A DNA stretch of 64,000 bases from Acanthosoma haemorrhoidale (lineage: Eukaryota; Arthropoda; Insecta; Hemiptera; Acanthosomatidae), in assembly GCA_930367205.1 (NCBI GenBank), contig OV884014.1, forward strand, positions 108,972,138 to 109,036,137, given 5' to 3'. The position numbers and the translations under genes were made by a program. Below the pieces are notes generated by a model. That model worked only from the letters and a program-made list of their open reading frames with translations, ran no database searches and was not told the origin of the DNA. The stretch's first letter is position 1. Each line of letters starts with the position of its first letter. This document shows positions 43,093 through 54,063 of this stretch, piece by piece.

Positions 43093-44165
43093 TTTTTGGG
43101 ACTTGGGACCCCACTGATATCTAGCATTTTTTTGGTTACTTTGCCACCTTTCATCTTTCCTGTTATGTTTTTATTTATATTTATGTTTACTTTGACCCGC
43201 CTTAATGAACCTTGGTACTTAATAATATTTTAGTTTAGTTTGGTGATCCTGAAGGGAAACATCATGCCGTTATTTGATTTAGTTGCTGAAGTAGGTACGA
43301 AGGAAAAAACTGTTTTTTTTCTTCAATCTAAGGGACTATTGCATAGTGAAAAAATGTGTTCTAATGGCCATCAAATGAAACTATATCTAGGCGAACAGGA
43401 TAGATGGAGATGCAACGTGAGAGGCTGCAAAGAAACCTTTGGATTCAGAAAAGGAACATTTTTGGAAAACACTAATTTCCTATATAATAAATTTGTTATT
43501 TTGCTATACAAAAGAAGTTTGCGCAGATCATTTATTGAAAAAATTTAGAAAAATTGGAGGGCCAGACAAAACAGTTGAGATAGACGAATCTAGTTTTTCT
43601 CGGCGCAAAAACCACGTTGGTAGAGTTTATCCTAATTAATGGGTCTTCGGAGGTGTTTGTCGGGAAGATAAGCAATGCTTCATGTATTGCGTGCCAGACC
43701 GTACATCGGAAACACTACTCAAAACAATATCAGAATGTATTCATCCCGGTACAGCCATTATATCTGACATGTGGGCATCCTACACCCGCATTATTAATAT
43801 ACCACGAATGAATTACCAGCATTGTACTGTGAATCATTCACAAAATTTCGTAGATCCCACCACAGGTAGTCATACACAACGAATTGAATCGTTATGGGCA
43901 CAAGCAAAGGCAAGAAACAAAAAAGAACATGGTACAAGAACAAGTTTGATAGAATGATATTTGTGTCAATTTTTATGGTGCAACAGAAATAACGGTAATA
44001 ATTTGTTCAATCATTTCATAAATGACATTTTAAATTTTTGGCCACCAGAATAAATATGTTTAAACACTAAAACATCTTTTATTTAACACTTTCCCCGAAC
44101 ATTTCATTTACAGATAATAGACTAAAGAAATGATTAAAAACCATCAGGGGCCCTGTTCCCAAAAA
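43093..44165 (+). mobile_element. Merlin-type DNA transposon
   Basis: A broken ISXO2/Merlin transposase is flanked by imperfect inverted repeats. The left end (43093 on) reads TTTTTGGGACTTGGGACCCC, then ACTGAT. The complement of the right end (from 44165) reads TTTTTGGGAACAGGGCCCCT, then GATGG. Total length about 1.07 kb suits a compact Merlin element. The expected 8-9-bp target duplication is not visible, so the exact edges may be off by a few bases. A similar right-end motif recurs at 45239-45268. Confidence 0.75.
43264..44053 (+). pseudogene. Merlin (ISXO2-like) transposase, disrupted
   Basis: About 263 codons. The N-terminal zinc ribbon has paired cysteines and histidine (CSNGHQ, WRCNVRGCKETF) followed by FRKGTFLE. 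The DDE core follows: aspartate in TVEIDES (codon 43583-43585), aspartate in IISDMWASY (43766-43768), and glutamate in QRIESLW (43886-43888), with NHSQNFVDP before it, as is usual in ISXO2/Merlin enzymes. The C-terminus (YLCQFLW, ending WPPE) stops at TAA 44051-44053. One frameshift near 43507-43512 and in-frame stops at 43637 (TAA) and 43955 (TGA) inactivate it. All three catalytic residues are retained, so decay looks modest. Confidence 0.88.
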
Positions 44166-44235
44166 CACTCGAATCCCCTTAATTGCTATGAGGATAACAA
44201 TACAGTTCAGAGATAAAAAATACTCATGCGTGTCA

Positions 44236-44765
44236 TTTGTTGAAAATAATGTCTCTGAGATGAGCCCATGCGGTCCTTAAATCGCTTCAAAACTAGATGC
44301 CAATATCACACGGATCGAAAAACTGACAGAAAGTGCCTAGTAAAAACAAACGCCGAAGGAAAAAAACAGTGAGGGAAGTCAAGAGAAACTCGAGGGCAAA
44401 GAATCTAAGAGCGGCTCTAAACAAAAGACTGGAGCAACTCAGACAAAGGTGCCTCCCATGACAGAGTATTGTGGTCAAAACTATGTAAGATGGCGCCTTA
44501 CCTTATAAAGCTTAGACCATAACACTCTACCCTGTGACAACTACTTTCGTCTGGGTCACTCCATTCCCCTGCGATAGAACTGTTCTTAGATTTTTTTCCC
44601 TTAGGTTTCTCTTGTCTTCCCTCAAAGCTTTCTTCCTTCGGTCTTTGCACACGCTAAGCTTTCTTTGCCAGCTCCTCGATCTGTGTGATATCCCCACCTA
44701 GTTTCGAAGCGGCCTGAGGAGGACACGTCCCATACCAGCCGCACCACCTCTAAGACAAGACACAC
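44236..44765. repeat. Foldback: two inverted ~260-bp arms with no spacer
   Basis: 44236-44494 and 44495-44765 are inverted relatives (roughly 70% by eye). The arms meet at the near-palindrome GTAAGATGGCGCCTTAC, whose GGCGCC core is at 44492-44497. Both arms encode, reading toward the centre, the same protein end: SKLDANITRIEKLTESA and stop in the left, SKLGGDITQIEELAKKA and stop in the right. A conserved non-coding tail follows in each. The conserved stop implies duplicated gene or transposon 3' ends placed tail to tail. Confidence 0.75.
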
Positions 44766-45235
44766 CCCACTTGACCCTGAGCATTGCCTGGCACATAACC
44801 TGACTTCCTGCCTTATAGATTAGAATACCTGATTACCATGTCGAAATTACTGAAAATCAAGTAAACAAATTTTCCTTTTATACTATGATGATCGATGACA
44901 ATCGAAATACCTAATTACAAATCAAAGTTATATAAAGATCCATTTTCGTTATGTACTATCTTGACAATGAGCATTGGAATATCAACACAATAAGTAAAAA
45001 CACTGTAGTTACACAATTACCAGAAGAGGACAACTACAGAAGAACCAACCTACAACCTGTCTCCATGGGCTGCGAACTGCAACTGAGGCTTAAGGAAGCC
45101 GAACAGCTGTTCGCCTGCCCTAATCATTAACTTTTTTTAGTAATTGACAATTCATTGTTCATTCAGGTAAACCGTTTGTAACAAGAACAGCCTACATCTA
45201 TAAGGATAAGCTTATAGAAACTGCTAGCCTTGGTC
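44766..45235 (+). other. Spacer with an exon-like C-terminal ORF
   Basis: An open frame ending at TAA 45128-45130 reads TQLPEEDNYRRTNLQPVSMG and then CELQLRLKEAEQLFACPNH. It has coding-like composition in otherwise AT-rich DNA. It has no ATG-initiated form of useful length and no match I know. It may belong to the same unit as the foldback arms. Confidence 0.25.
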
Positions 45236-45238
45236 AGG

Positions 45239-45268
45239 GGCCCATATTTCCCAAAAAAAACCCAAGAT
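45239..45268 (+). repeat. Second Merlin-like end motif
   Basis: CAGGGGCCCATATTTCCCAA resembles the right end of the Merlin element (44145-44165: CAGGGGCCCTGTTCCCAAAAA) in the same orientation. It could be the end of a related MITE. A matching left end was not found. Confidence 0.35.
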
Positions 45269-46052
45269 TGTAATGATGACGATTGTTCGAAGGAGGGGAT
45301 TTTTTTTCCCTACGTTTAACGCCGAACATTACAACGTTCAAGGTTAGAAAACGTTCAGTCCAGGTTCTTCATTGTCTGGAAAAGTTTGCTTGAAGCTCCA
45401 GAGATAGTAACAATTATCCCTTAAACTATATTAATTAGTTTATAGTTATTATGTGTTTATTTGTTTTGAGGCAAGGGCATTATGATTACAAAATTGTTTT
45501 AACATCCTCAACGAATTAGTCTCAGTAATGTGATGAAACATATTTTTTTTTTATATACAATGAACCATTTACAATACTAGCTGACTAATAAGGATTAATT
45601 AATTTGTATTTTATTTATATAAATTTCCTCCTCTCTTGGCCAATCCAATTATGTTGTTAGCCATGTAATATTTACCACACATACATACAAATATATCACA
45701 TTTCCAGGAGTGTAACATTTATGAAAGGGGATGATAAATCAGTACAAAAACAGGCACCCCTCCAACTGAAATATAGAACGGGCCGGGAAGAGCGGGTATA
45801 TCTTGGGGGGGGGCACTCTGTCACCCCCTGACAGAACTACTCCATCAGTCATAAAAAATTCAACTCCAAATTGGTTTTCACCAAGAGTAAATAGATTGCA
45901 ATTAGCTCTCGTCTTGTTTTTCTTCCCTCACTTGTTTTTTTTTAATGGTATAATCATCATTTATCATAGGATCAGATGTCCTGTAGAGCATTAGCTAGTA
46001 GTTACCTGCTCTACTAAACTTTTTCAGGTAATCTCTAACTTAATAATTAATA
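45269..46052. other. AT-rich DNA, nothing recognised
   Basis: Contains a G9 run near 45806 and AT-rich sequence. No gene is supported. Confidence 0.45.
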
Positions 46053-46352
46053 GTCTTGTCCACTAGTTTATTTTAATTCCATTCCTCTCCCTGTATCTGA
46101 GTATGGAACACCTATCTCGAGGCTAAAAAGACAAGAATTAAACAGACGCTTCGGACAACTGTACAGACTACTTCAAAGGACATCCCATCTCTCAATAGAA
46201 AATAAATTACTAATTTACAACGTTATACATAAGTCAAGCTTGGACATAAAGAATAGAGCTATGCGGGACAGCAAAAAAGTCGAACACTAAGCCTATCCAA
46301 TCCTTTCAATCAATAGTCCTGAGTTATACATATCTACAAAGTTATACTTATA
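46053..46352 (+). mobile_element. LINE family A copy, deletion subfamily, truncated 3'
   Basis: Runs from the CCTTGTCCACTAG-like segment through the region encoding RQELNRRFGQLYRLLQRTSH to the FQS.VL codons near 46320. A repeated snippet of the YKVIL-encoding part follows (46328-46352). It carries the same 29-bp deletion (join at 46120/46121) as the copy at 36898. It lacks the C-terminus and 3' UTR. Confidence 0.78.
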
Positions 46353-46362
46353 AGCTGCACAC

Positions 46363-46373
46363 AGCACAATAAA
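46363..46373. repeat. 11-bp target-site duplication, left
   Basis: AGCACAATAAA, repeated at 47032-47042. Confidence 0.88.
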
Positions 46374-47031
46374 CAACAACTTTATTAAGATAAAATTACA
46401 ATCTGCCTCATCGGGAAATAAGTAAATGTGATAAATGATCTCTTTCATACCATATTTACAATGTTTCATTCACTCGCTCATTCATTTACAAACAGCCCAG
46501 AAACCTCCCAAATCCACCTGGTTGTCACCCCCTTCCCATGCGTAATAGGAAGCGAAGTCTTGGAAAGTCCCTCACGCTCCTCCGTCAGCCACGTCCCCGG
46601 AAAAGAGCCAGTGGAGGCTGACCAAGAGCGCGAGAGCCACAGACGCTCAGGACATGATTGTAGAAACTGGCAATTGCCAGGACTCTCGCTGTTACGCATT
46701 TATAGCAGGTCACGAGGAGGATTATAGGGATGAGTGGTGCAGTGCAATGACTGTGCTAGGGAATTAGGGTGGTTGGATAGGTTACTGTGGAATTTCATGA
46801 ACTTGGAAGGGATGAGTTCAAGAATGTTCATCATGATCATTATGAAGGGTTTTGTTAAGGGGCGTAAGGGGGCATTTACTATGGTTCTCAGGATGTTTGA
46901 TTGAAAGGATTGGATACGCTTGATGTTCGTCTTTTTTGTTGACCCCCCATAGCTCTATTCCTTCCGTACGTCCGGATTGGCTTAAGTATAACTTTGTAGA
47001 TTAGTAATTTGTTTCCTATTGAGAGATGGGA
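46374..47031 (-). mobile_element. LINE family A copy with target duplication
   Basis: Read on the minus strand it begins at the segment encoding SHLSIGNKLLIYKVILKPIR and continues to the end of the 3' UTR (about 46385). A frameshift after RTYG and several small deletions break the ORF. Flanking 11-bp direct repeats show insertion as a single unit next to an older plus-strand copy. Confidence 0.88.
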
Positions 47032-47042
47032 AGCACAATAAA
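47032..47042. repeat. 11-bp target-site duplication, right
   Basis: AGCACAATAAA, equal to 46363-46373. Confidence 0.88.
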
Positions 47043-48960
47043 TAATTAATGAGTATCTTATTATAATGCTCACATTATATTCATTGAGATCAGGGGCGTT
47101 TCTTTTTGGGGAGGATTTAATCAGAAGAAGGCGGGAAAGCATTGCTGATTACAACTGATTTATTGTATTTGAAATTTGAGAACGATTTTGGTTTCAGAAT
47201 TCCCACCCTGTGTCGGTTATCGCTAAAGTGGGTGTAAGTTTTTTGAGAAAAAGGAGGAATATTGGACCAAAAATTACGTCACCGCAAAAATTCGTTTTCA
47301 AAATATTTTTCATTTTATTATCAACTGCCCCGAATTGCTGCTATCTGTTGGTACCGGAAAGCGCGCAATTGAGAGTTTCTTCTGCACTACAGGATACCTG
47401 GAGGGTTAATTATAAATAAATACAAATCTTATGTTGGTCCAATACATATTTTTTTCACACACTTATATATATTCCCCTGATCCCTCCTCGCGTGCGGCAC
47501 TGATTTTTAAGTTTTTATTGAAATGTGAGAAAGTATTGAAATCCTAGAAAAATATTGTCTTCAAATCTTCTAGTGCTTCTATTGTTCCATTGGTTGAGAT
47601 TATTGGGAAAACTATCAGATATTAACTCTAAATTAGGTCCTATATCTATATCACTTTTTTTCACTCAGTTGTGGACAATTGTGGACTGTAATTTGGACGA
47701 ACTCATAATGGTGGCTACAGTATTTGAACGAGAGAGACGTTTGAGAAAAGGCAGTAGAGAATTCGCAGTCAGGTTCACCTCTTCGTATTTAGCCTTTTGA
47801 TAGTTTTTTTAATAACTTCTGCCGTGGTTGGTTTTCAGATATTTTTCTTAGTTTGGATTAGACCTCAGTAAGCCATTGTTCTTTTGAGACAATATGATTA
47901 TTATCAGACATTCAAAACAAATCCAGTTGATATCTTCGTTAATAATGAAGTTAGTGTCCAATCGATCTAAACGTCAAAAATCTCATAATAAATTTTTGAA
48001 AATGTATATTCAGATAGAGAATAATGCCTCCAAAGTTTTGCTTAATGAAGTATACGTACTTAGCAATTCACTGAGGGCTCGCTCTCAACAGTTTTTGATA
48101 AAACCTAATTGTGAAAATATTCTCATACCGAACTAACAGTACCTACTAACTTTCTCGTCATTCGTAAGTGAATGACATTATGCCAATTCGTCCGAGCCTA
48201 ATAAACTGTAAAAAATCACGAGCTAATTATTGGAATGGTGACTAGGTATACCGCTGGTTGGCGAATATTCCTCTTCTGCCATCGATAGATACTATAGACG
48301 ATCTGGAAGAATGTAATAACAAGTTGGGTGGGGCCCGCGCCCCCCATCTCCCCCCTAACCTCTTCTACACACGCAACTTCACCATCAACTTTATCTATCA
48401 GCTCCAGCTTCTCTCCCGATCATCTTCTCTGTCTCACTCCTAATCTCGTTACGAACAAAGCCCTTTTAACCCAGATATTTCTCCAGCCGTAAATATTAAT
48501 TTACAAAAATTATAATAACAAGTATGAATATCACAATTAGTATTGATGTAGACAAGACGGAATTCGGGCCGGAGTCTCCTAGCTAGTTATTTTGATCATT
48601 AAACAAATGATTTTCAGACTTAAGATATGTGAATAACTATTGATTGCTTCGGTTGTACAATAAATTACTTCACAAAAACGAAATTTGTTTTTAATATCGT
48701 TTTCGAAATTTGCATAAGGAAATGTACAACTACTACTGGATCAGAATATATAATTGTCTTATGTTATAGCAATGATATCTTTCTAATAATTAGATATGTG
48801 GTAATTAACCTGTCAATATAATAATAAGAGTAACTCCCTACCATTGAAAAATATCTATCTATCAATCTATTCGTGAAAAAAAAAAGTTTGGTGGGTAGAA
48901 TAAAATTAAAAAACATTTAAATAATGAAAAGTATGACTACAATACAGATCCTTGTATGAA
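47043..48960. other. AT-rich intergenic DNA
   Basis: ORFs of 69-81 codons (47210-47419, 47555-47800, 47894-48136) show no recognisable domain. A short GC-rich patch lies at 48325-48360. Confidence 0.45.
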
Positions 48961-49013
48961 CTGTTAGTTATTGGCCCAAGAGCCTTAAGAACCTCGAGCA
49001 CTTCCAGCCTCTT

Positions 49014-49418
49014 CTAACCTAGAGGACTTCCAGTACGTCCCTTCAACATTATCAAGTACACCCGCCTGAGGAGGTCTCGTCGACTCATCCACAGACCGAC
49101 GGGTGTCAGAAAGAGGTAACCCTGTAGTATTTGACCTTTGCTGGTGGCATAGTCGGTGGACAGGTTGTCTCGTATTTGGTTATTGATCTGGCTACATAAC
49201 ATTTTAGAAGTTGTGCCACGACATAGCACTATGTTCAGGAAAAGAGGAACAGGGTATATAGGTATTATAGGTAGTTTGCGTGGTCTTAGAATGACTACAA
49301 GTTCACACTCGGTAACTGAAGACAGGCGAAAACCGTCCGGAAAGAGACAGGCTGGATCGCTAGGGGAGTCGCTACTAGGCACATTTTGTAGGGCCCAAGA
49401 GACCGTCGTCTCTTCCAA
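49014..49418 (-). CDS. Unidentified 134-codon ORF with upstream promoter-like sequence
   Basis: Starts at ATG 49418 (EETTVSWALQNVPSSDSPSD follows the initiator) and ends at TAG 49014. Codon composition is mixed and the region is about 50% GC, unlike its surroundings. A hydrophobic stretch (LPIIPIYPVPLFLNIVL) lies mid-protein. Upstream on the same strand lie a TATA box (about 49650) and a CCAAT box (about 49702), with an interposed 13-codon upstream ORF. No family is recognised. It could be a first exon of a host gene or the 5' end of an unlisted retroelement. An overlapping plus-strand ORF (49156-49452) weakens the case. Confidence 0.3.
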   Translation of the reverse strand: MEETTVSWALQNVPSSDSPSDPACLFPDGFRLSSVTECELVVILRPRKLPIIPIYPVPLFLNIVLCRGTTSKMLCSQINNQIRDNLSTDYATSKGQILQGYLFLTPVGLWMSRRDLLRRVYLIMLKGRTGSPLG

Positions 49419-49643
49419 GGATGCGATAGACGAAGGCAGAGAATCCCACTAGGAAGGTGTGGGGTCTGTCAACGCCGGACTAAAACATAGCGAGGTTAGG
49501 AAAGAGAGATGCAGAGGTAGTTGAATAAGAAAGCCATGGTTCGAGTAGAGCAGCAAGCGCCAGTGCAGAGAGACAGAGTGAGAGAGAACCGTGTTCACTT
49601 CAAGTGTCTGATTCCGACTGTGTGAAAAAGCTTAGAATTTCTG

Positions 49644-49704
49644 CCTTATATATGCAGGCTATTTCTGCCTACAGCGAATGAGAAAGCTGTTTATTTTGGC
49701 CAAT
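49644..49704 (-). promoter_or_regulatory. Candidate TATA + CCAAT core promoter
   Basis: On the minus strand CATATATAAGG (49654-49644) lies about 48 bp downstream of an inverted CCAAT box (plus strand CCAAT at 49700-49704). Spacing fits a pol II core promoter pointing toward the ORF at 49418-49014. Confidence 0.35.
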
Positions 49705-49959
49705 CAGGGGCTACTACGCCCGCGCCCCTTGTGAGCTCTCGTGAACTAGTCCCCTCTCTCTATACTGACGCTGACGATTTATTGATAAAATATGAAAAGG
49801 TAGGGGGGTGTTTTCTGGCCCGAGAAGAGGGTAACTTCTATTTGTTCGTGGTGATGAAGAAGTTTGCACAACAGCCACAATGACGTGGTTCATGCCTGAT
49901 ACTTTAACAACAGTCCAATCCGTACTCATTTAAGCACGCGCTCTCTAATGGGATATTTC

Positions 49960-50340
49960 CTAAGAAATCCTACGATTTAATATCATTATAAGTCTATCAG
50001 AGTAGTAAGAGTATATTATCAAATGGTTCTTTGATCTTTTGTAAGTTTGATAGGAAAACAGAGAAAGGGCAACAAACCTTTTGAGAGCTCTTAGCCTAGC
50101 TGCTGGGTAGCGAGAATAAGTTCTAACTACTCTTCGTAGGAAATGCCCCGTGATGGAATCACTTGGAAGGAGAGGCTTTTCCCAATGAGATTGCCTTTGT
50201 CGAATCACCGCTTTGACTGAGTAATCATTCGGTCGGTTAGACCAGTCATATTTTTCCATCTCAATTCCACTTCGGAGACAGCAGAAAGAATTTCTGACAG
50301 CTAGCAAAGACCATTTTGAATTCGACCCTTTAGTCTCCAA
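49960..50340 (-). CDS. Unidentified 126-codon ORF
   Basis: Opens METKGSNSKWSLLAVRNSFC, is rich in R, S and Y, and ends in AT-rich sequence. No domain is recognised. The N-terminal 100 codons are in GC-balanced DNA. It may be an exon, an unlisted element, or chance. Confidence 0.2.
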   Translation of the reverse strand: METKGSNSKWSLLAVRNSFCCLRSGIEMEKYDWSNRPNDYSVKAVIRQRQSHWEKPLLPSDSITGHFLRRVVRTYSRYPAARLRALKRFVALSLFSYQTYKRSKNHLIIYSYYSDRLIMILNRRIS

Positions 50341-52070
50341 GGTTCTTTAACCTGAATAGACTCAAAATTAGATTCATTGCCCCTGACAACACTGGCGTTT
50401 CTTAAGGCTCACTATGTACTCAATGTAGAATTTGTTTTTTTCTTTATTTCAGTGATATTTATAGATTTAAAACTAGGCAAGTCTCATAAAAATTCAAGTG
50501 TTAATAAATTTGGTAATAACCTAAGTTCAATTTACTAAAAATATATGACATTGCACATTTTAAGAGTAACATTGAATTTTAAAAATTCTCCCCTGTAAAA
50601 TTCTGTTTTTAATCCATTGATTAAACTTGCTCTATTTCAGATTAAATTTGTGTGTTGCATAATTTTTATCAAACTATTTATACAGTTGCTCTACTATATA
50701 ATATAAGTTAGAAATAAAAAAAAAACTTAAGAGGCTTAAATGTGGTTAGTAATCCGATTGGCAAAATTAGTTTACGTTATAAAAACTTTGGGTTAATGTT
50801 CAATCTATTGAAATGATGATCCAATGGCTTCCTACCTCATCTAGTCATTCCTATTTAACATTTCTTACGAAGCGGCGTAAAAACAGTTTAAGTATATTCA
50901 AGCACCAGTTGACACATTGATTAATAATTTCTTTTTATATTCTAGAACTTTTCAATTTATAGGTTTATATTTTCAAAAATTGCTATTGAGTATAAGACAT
51001 AAAGTGTGGAAAATGAGCCGTTCAACATCCGGTCCTGCTGGTTAGTATTTGTCCTCTATCCGTCTTGTAGGGGAATGGGAAACACTAAAATGCTTCCGAC
51101 GGGAATAAAACTTTACGCTCAATGCTGGACTCGAAGACACTGGTAGTACTTGGACTTTTCTCTGTTCTTATAACACTTTCAGTTTTCTTTCTATGAATTT
51201 TGACGGAAGTACGTAGGGCGTAAAAGCAAAAAATTTAAATTGTTTCCGGTAAATTGTTCTTCCTAATTAATGTTGTATTTGTTTTCCTTAAATCCTTCAA
51301 GGAAATAATAATATGTAAATTTGAAGCTATTAGGGATACATTGGTGCATTAGTTTTTGCAGGAGATATCCGTGCTTAAGCGTTGAACAGAAAAAAGGGTA
51401 ACGAAACATGAAATAATTATTATTAGTTAAATTGTCTTCATTATGCCCTAGCCTCGTATCAAATGGCTTATTAACATTGCTCAAAGAAGCCAAGCACTTT
51501 ATTAGCCATGCGCATGTAAAGATGTGAGGTGTCTCTCATTATGTATCGGCCGAAATGGACTGAGTATGTAGCGGAGGTAGGAGGTAATATCCAGAGGACG
51601 AAAGGATATCCACATCGGGGACTGTCGCTGACAGACTCTCACATCAAAGACCTGAAGTAAGTGCGCCTTCTATCCTGCTAATGGCGACAGGGTTGGCACA
51701 TGTCAGGCCAGTGCATGGCTGAATTAGTGAACCATACAGTTACCATATTCATGTTGGCTCCATATTTATTTACCTCAAAGAGGGCTTCATCTGTCATTTG
51801 AGTCAGGAGTATTCTAACTGGAATTTTATCCAGAGTGGTCTTCGAAAAAATAGAAACCAGATCTCGGCAAGTTCTTGGATTGGGCCTACAAGAAAAAATA
51901 TTTATTTGTGTCTAAAATTTTGGAACAGATTATAGCGCTGAATCTGAATATGAAATCATTTTTTCTCTATCTCCTCTATTTTTTTTTAAATTAGAGGTTT
52001 TTTAACGTACAGTTCTAAATCACAAATACAAGGATTTGTTCTTTATTCTTCTTCTCTCAAGAAGACATTA
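50341..52070. other. AT-rich DNA with one small exon-like frame
   Basis: At 51519-51656 an open frame includes MYRPKWTEYVAEVGGNIQR and ends at CTGAAGTAAGTG. That can be read as a stop codon or as a consensus splice donor (GTAAGT from 51657). No partner exon was identified. The rest is featureless. Confidence 0.3.
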
Positions 52071-52079
52071 ATGTATTTT

Positions 52080-52990
52080 GTCAAGTAATTGTAATTTTCA
52101 AGATGATTGGTGGCTATTTATTGTCAGCTCAAAGCGAAGTTTGAAATGTGTCCTTGTTCACAATGGAAACAAATATGGTTCAATACCAATTGCTCATTCA
52201 ATGAAAATGAAAGTAGAATATAACATCATAGCAATGGTCTTGGAGACGATCATGAACATCAATGGGTGATTTGCGCGGGTTTAAGAATGGTAAACTTTCT
52301 CCTTAGGCAGCAAAGTGCCTTACTTCTTGTGCCTCTGGGATAGCAGAGACAAAACGCACCACTAGATTGTATAAAAGTGGCTTAAGAGACAAAACATGTA
52401 CGTTGGGGAAAAGAATGTCATTAACGACCCCTTAGTTGAACGAGAGAAAATCATCTTTCTTCCACTGCATATAAAGCTGGGGATTATGAAGAAGTTTGTA
52501 AATGCTCTTAATAAGAACGGATCATGCTTTGCATATATAGGGGAAATGCTTCAGTTGAATATGGAAAAAAATAAAGCAATACTTGAATACTTTGGCTCAC
52601 AAATAAGGCACCTCAATAAGGATCCTGCCTTCGTAAATTCAATGAATAATAATGAGCGAAAAGCCTGGACAGTTCCTGGGCTAACGCAAAGCTGAGACTT
52701 AAAAACTATGTTGAACTGGTAAACGAGATGCTTAATAGTTTCAAATCCCATGTGTGTAACACGAGTACTTAGGTGCACTATTTAGAGCGTTTAAGTGAAA
52801 ATTTAGGAGGCAAGATAAAGGATTTCACCAGGATACTAAAACTATGGAGGCCCACTACAGAGGAAGATGGGATACGCACATGATGGCAGATTACTGCTGG
52901 AGTTTAAAAAGGGACGGAAAAGAAGCTTCCGAAGTGTTAATACTTGGTTCCATCGATGACTTATTGCTCAATATTTGTAATAATATTTGT
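52080..52990 (+). pseudogene. Repetitive arthropod gene family, broken copy B
   Basis: Longer relative of 13255-14005. In order and in changing frames it reads DDWWLFIVSSKRSLKCVLVH, NGNKYGSIPIAHSMKMK, HEHQW, PYFLCLWDSRDKT-like, then an open 99-codon stretch (52396-52695) with VGEKNVINDPLVEREK, FLPLHIKLGIMKKFVNALNK and QIRHLNKDPAF. It ends GFHQDTKTMEAHYRGRW and MADYCWSLKRD (to about 52925). At least three frameshifts break it. The family is repetitive in insect genomes and is probably carried by a transposon. Its biochemical role is unknown to me. Confidence 0.7.
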
Positions 52991-54060
52991 ATTATATAAT
53001 AATAAAAATTCCTTGTTTAGTTTTTTTTTATTTGATTCATGGATACAACATAAAATAGTGTAACATATATTTCACTGAAATGCTACAGCTTAGACATTTT
53101 AGCTCCTAGACAAAAACGAATGTCATATATGAATTTAGGGAATCAAATTCATATGAAATCAGCTCCTAATACTCGGGCACCAAAGCACCTGTTGGCCTGT
53201 GCTAGCGGGCTTATAAATTAATAAATAAGAGATAATAATAAAAGTTTTATAAAACGGTTTTTATTGTAAATAAACTCTGTCTAATCCTGACTGAAAAGAT
53301 TTCATGTTATTTTTTAAAACTATTTTGCTAACTGAGAATCGTTGAGATGTTTGTCAATACGAAAAAATGAGTATCAACGTAATAAATCACTTTGTTTTAG
53401 AAAACGTTTTGTTTGTTTTTGCCTTGCCACTTCGAAGTGCCCTTAACCGAAAGAACAAATCAGCATTTTGTATCTGCAACAGCATATTAGCTCTGAATTG
53501 AGACATTTTAAACTTCACAAATACTTTTGTGATTGAATCTTGTTAGTAATACTGTTATGGTTGCATTATACACCATTAGAATTGAGTACAAGGCTGACAA
53601 GTGAATCAAGGCAGGCTGTTATCCCATATTCCTGTAGCTCTCTGTTACAGTAACATAATTTGCGTTTGGCATATCAATAACATACTATTGTATGTGGCTA
53701 CTGAATAGTTATAAACCAAGCACAGCCCAGTTTTTATGTACTGAGTTGTCAATGTAATTGGTCCTTAACTATGTTTAGCCCTTGGTAGTGGTTTTCTAGA
53801 GGGCTTATAGTAGCTATACTTAGCAGATATAAGCCTAACCAAAAGCACTAGTATTCCTTGCTCATTGGATAAACGTTTTTGCGTAAGATTTACCTCATAA
53901 CGATAAAAGAGAGATGGTAGGACTTTATCAAATTTATAAATGAACAACGTTAGACCAAACTATATTTGACTGCATCTGTATCTTATGTCATATATGTATG
54001 TTATGTAAATAAATTTAAAGGAAATCCATGAGAACTCCCGGTATAATGTTTTCTCGTTTT
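52991..54060. other. AT-rich DNA, nothing recognised
   Basis: No gene, RNA or repeat supported. Confidence 0.5.
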
Positions 54061-54063
54061 TAG

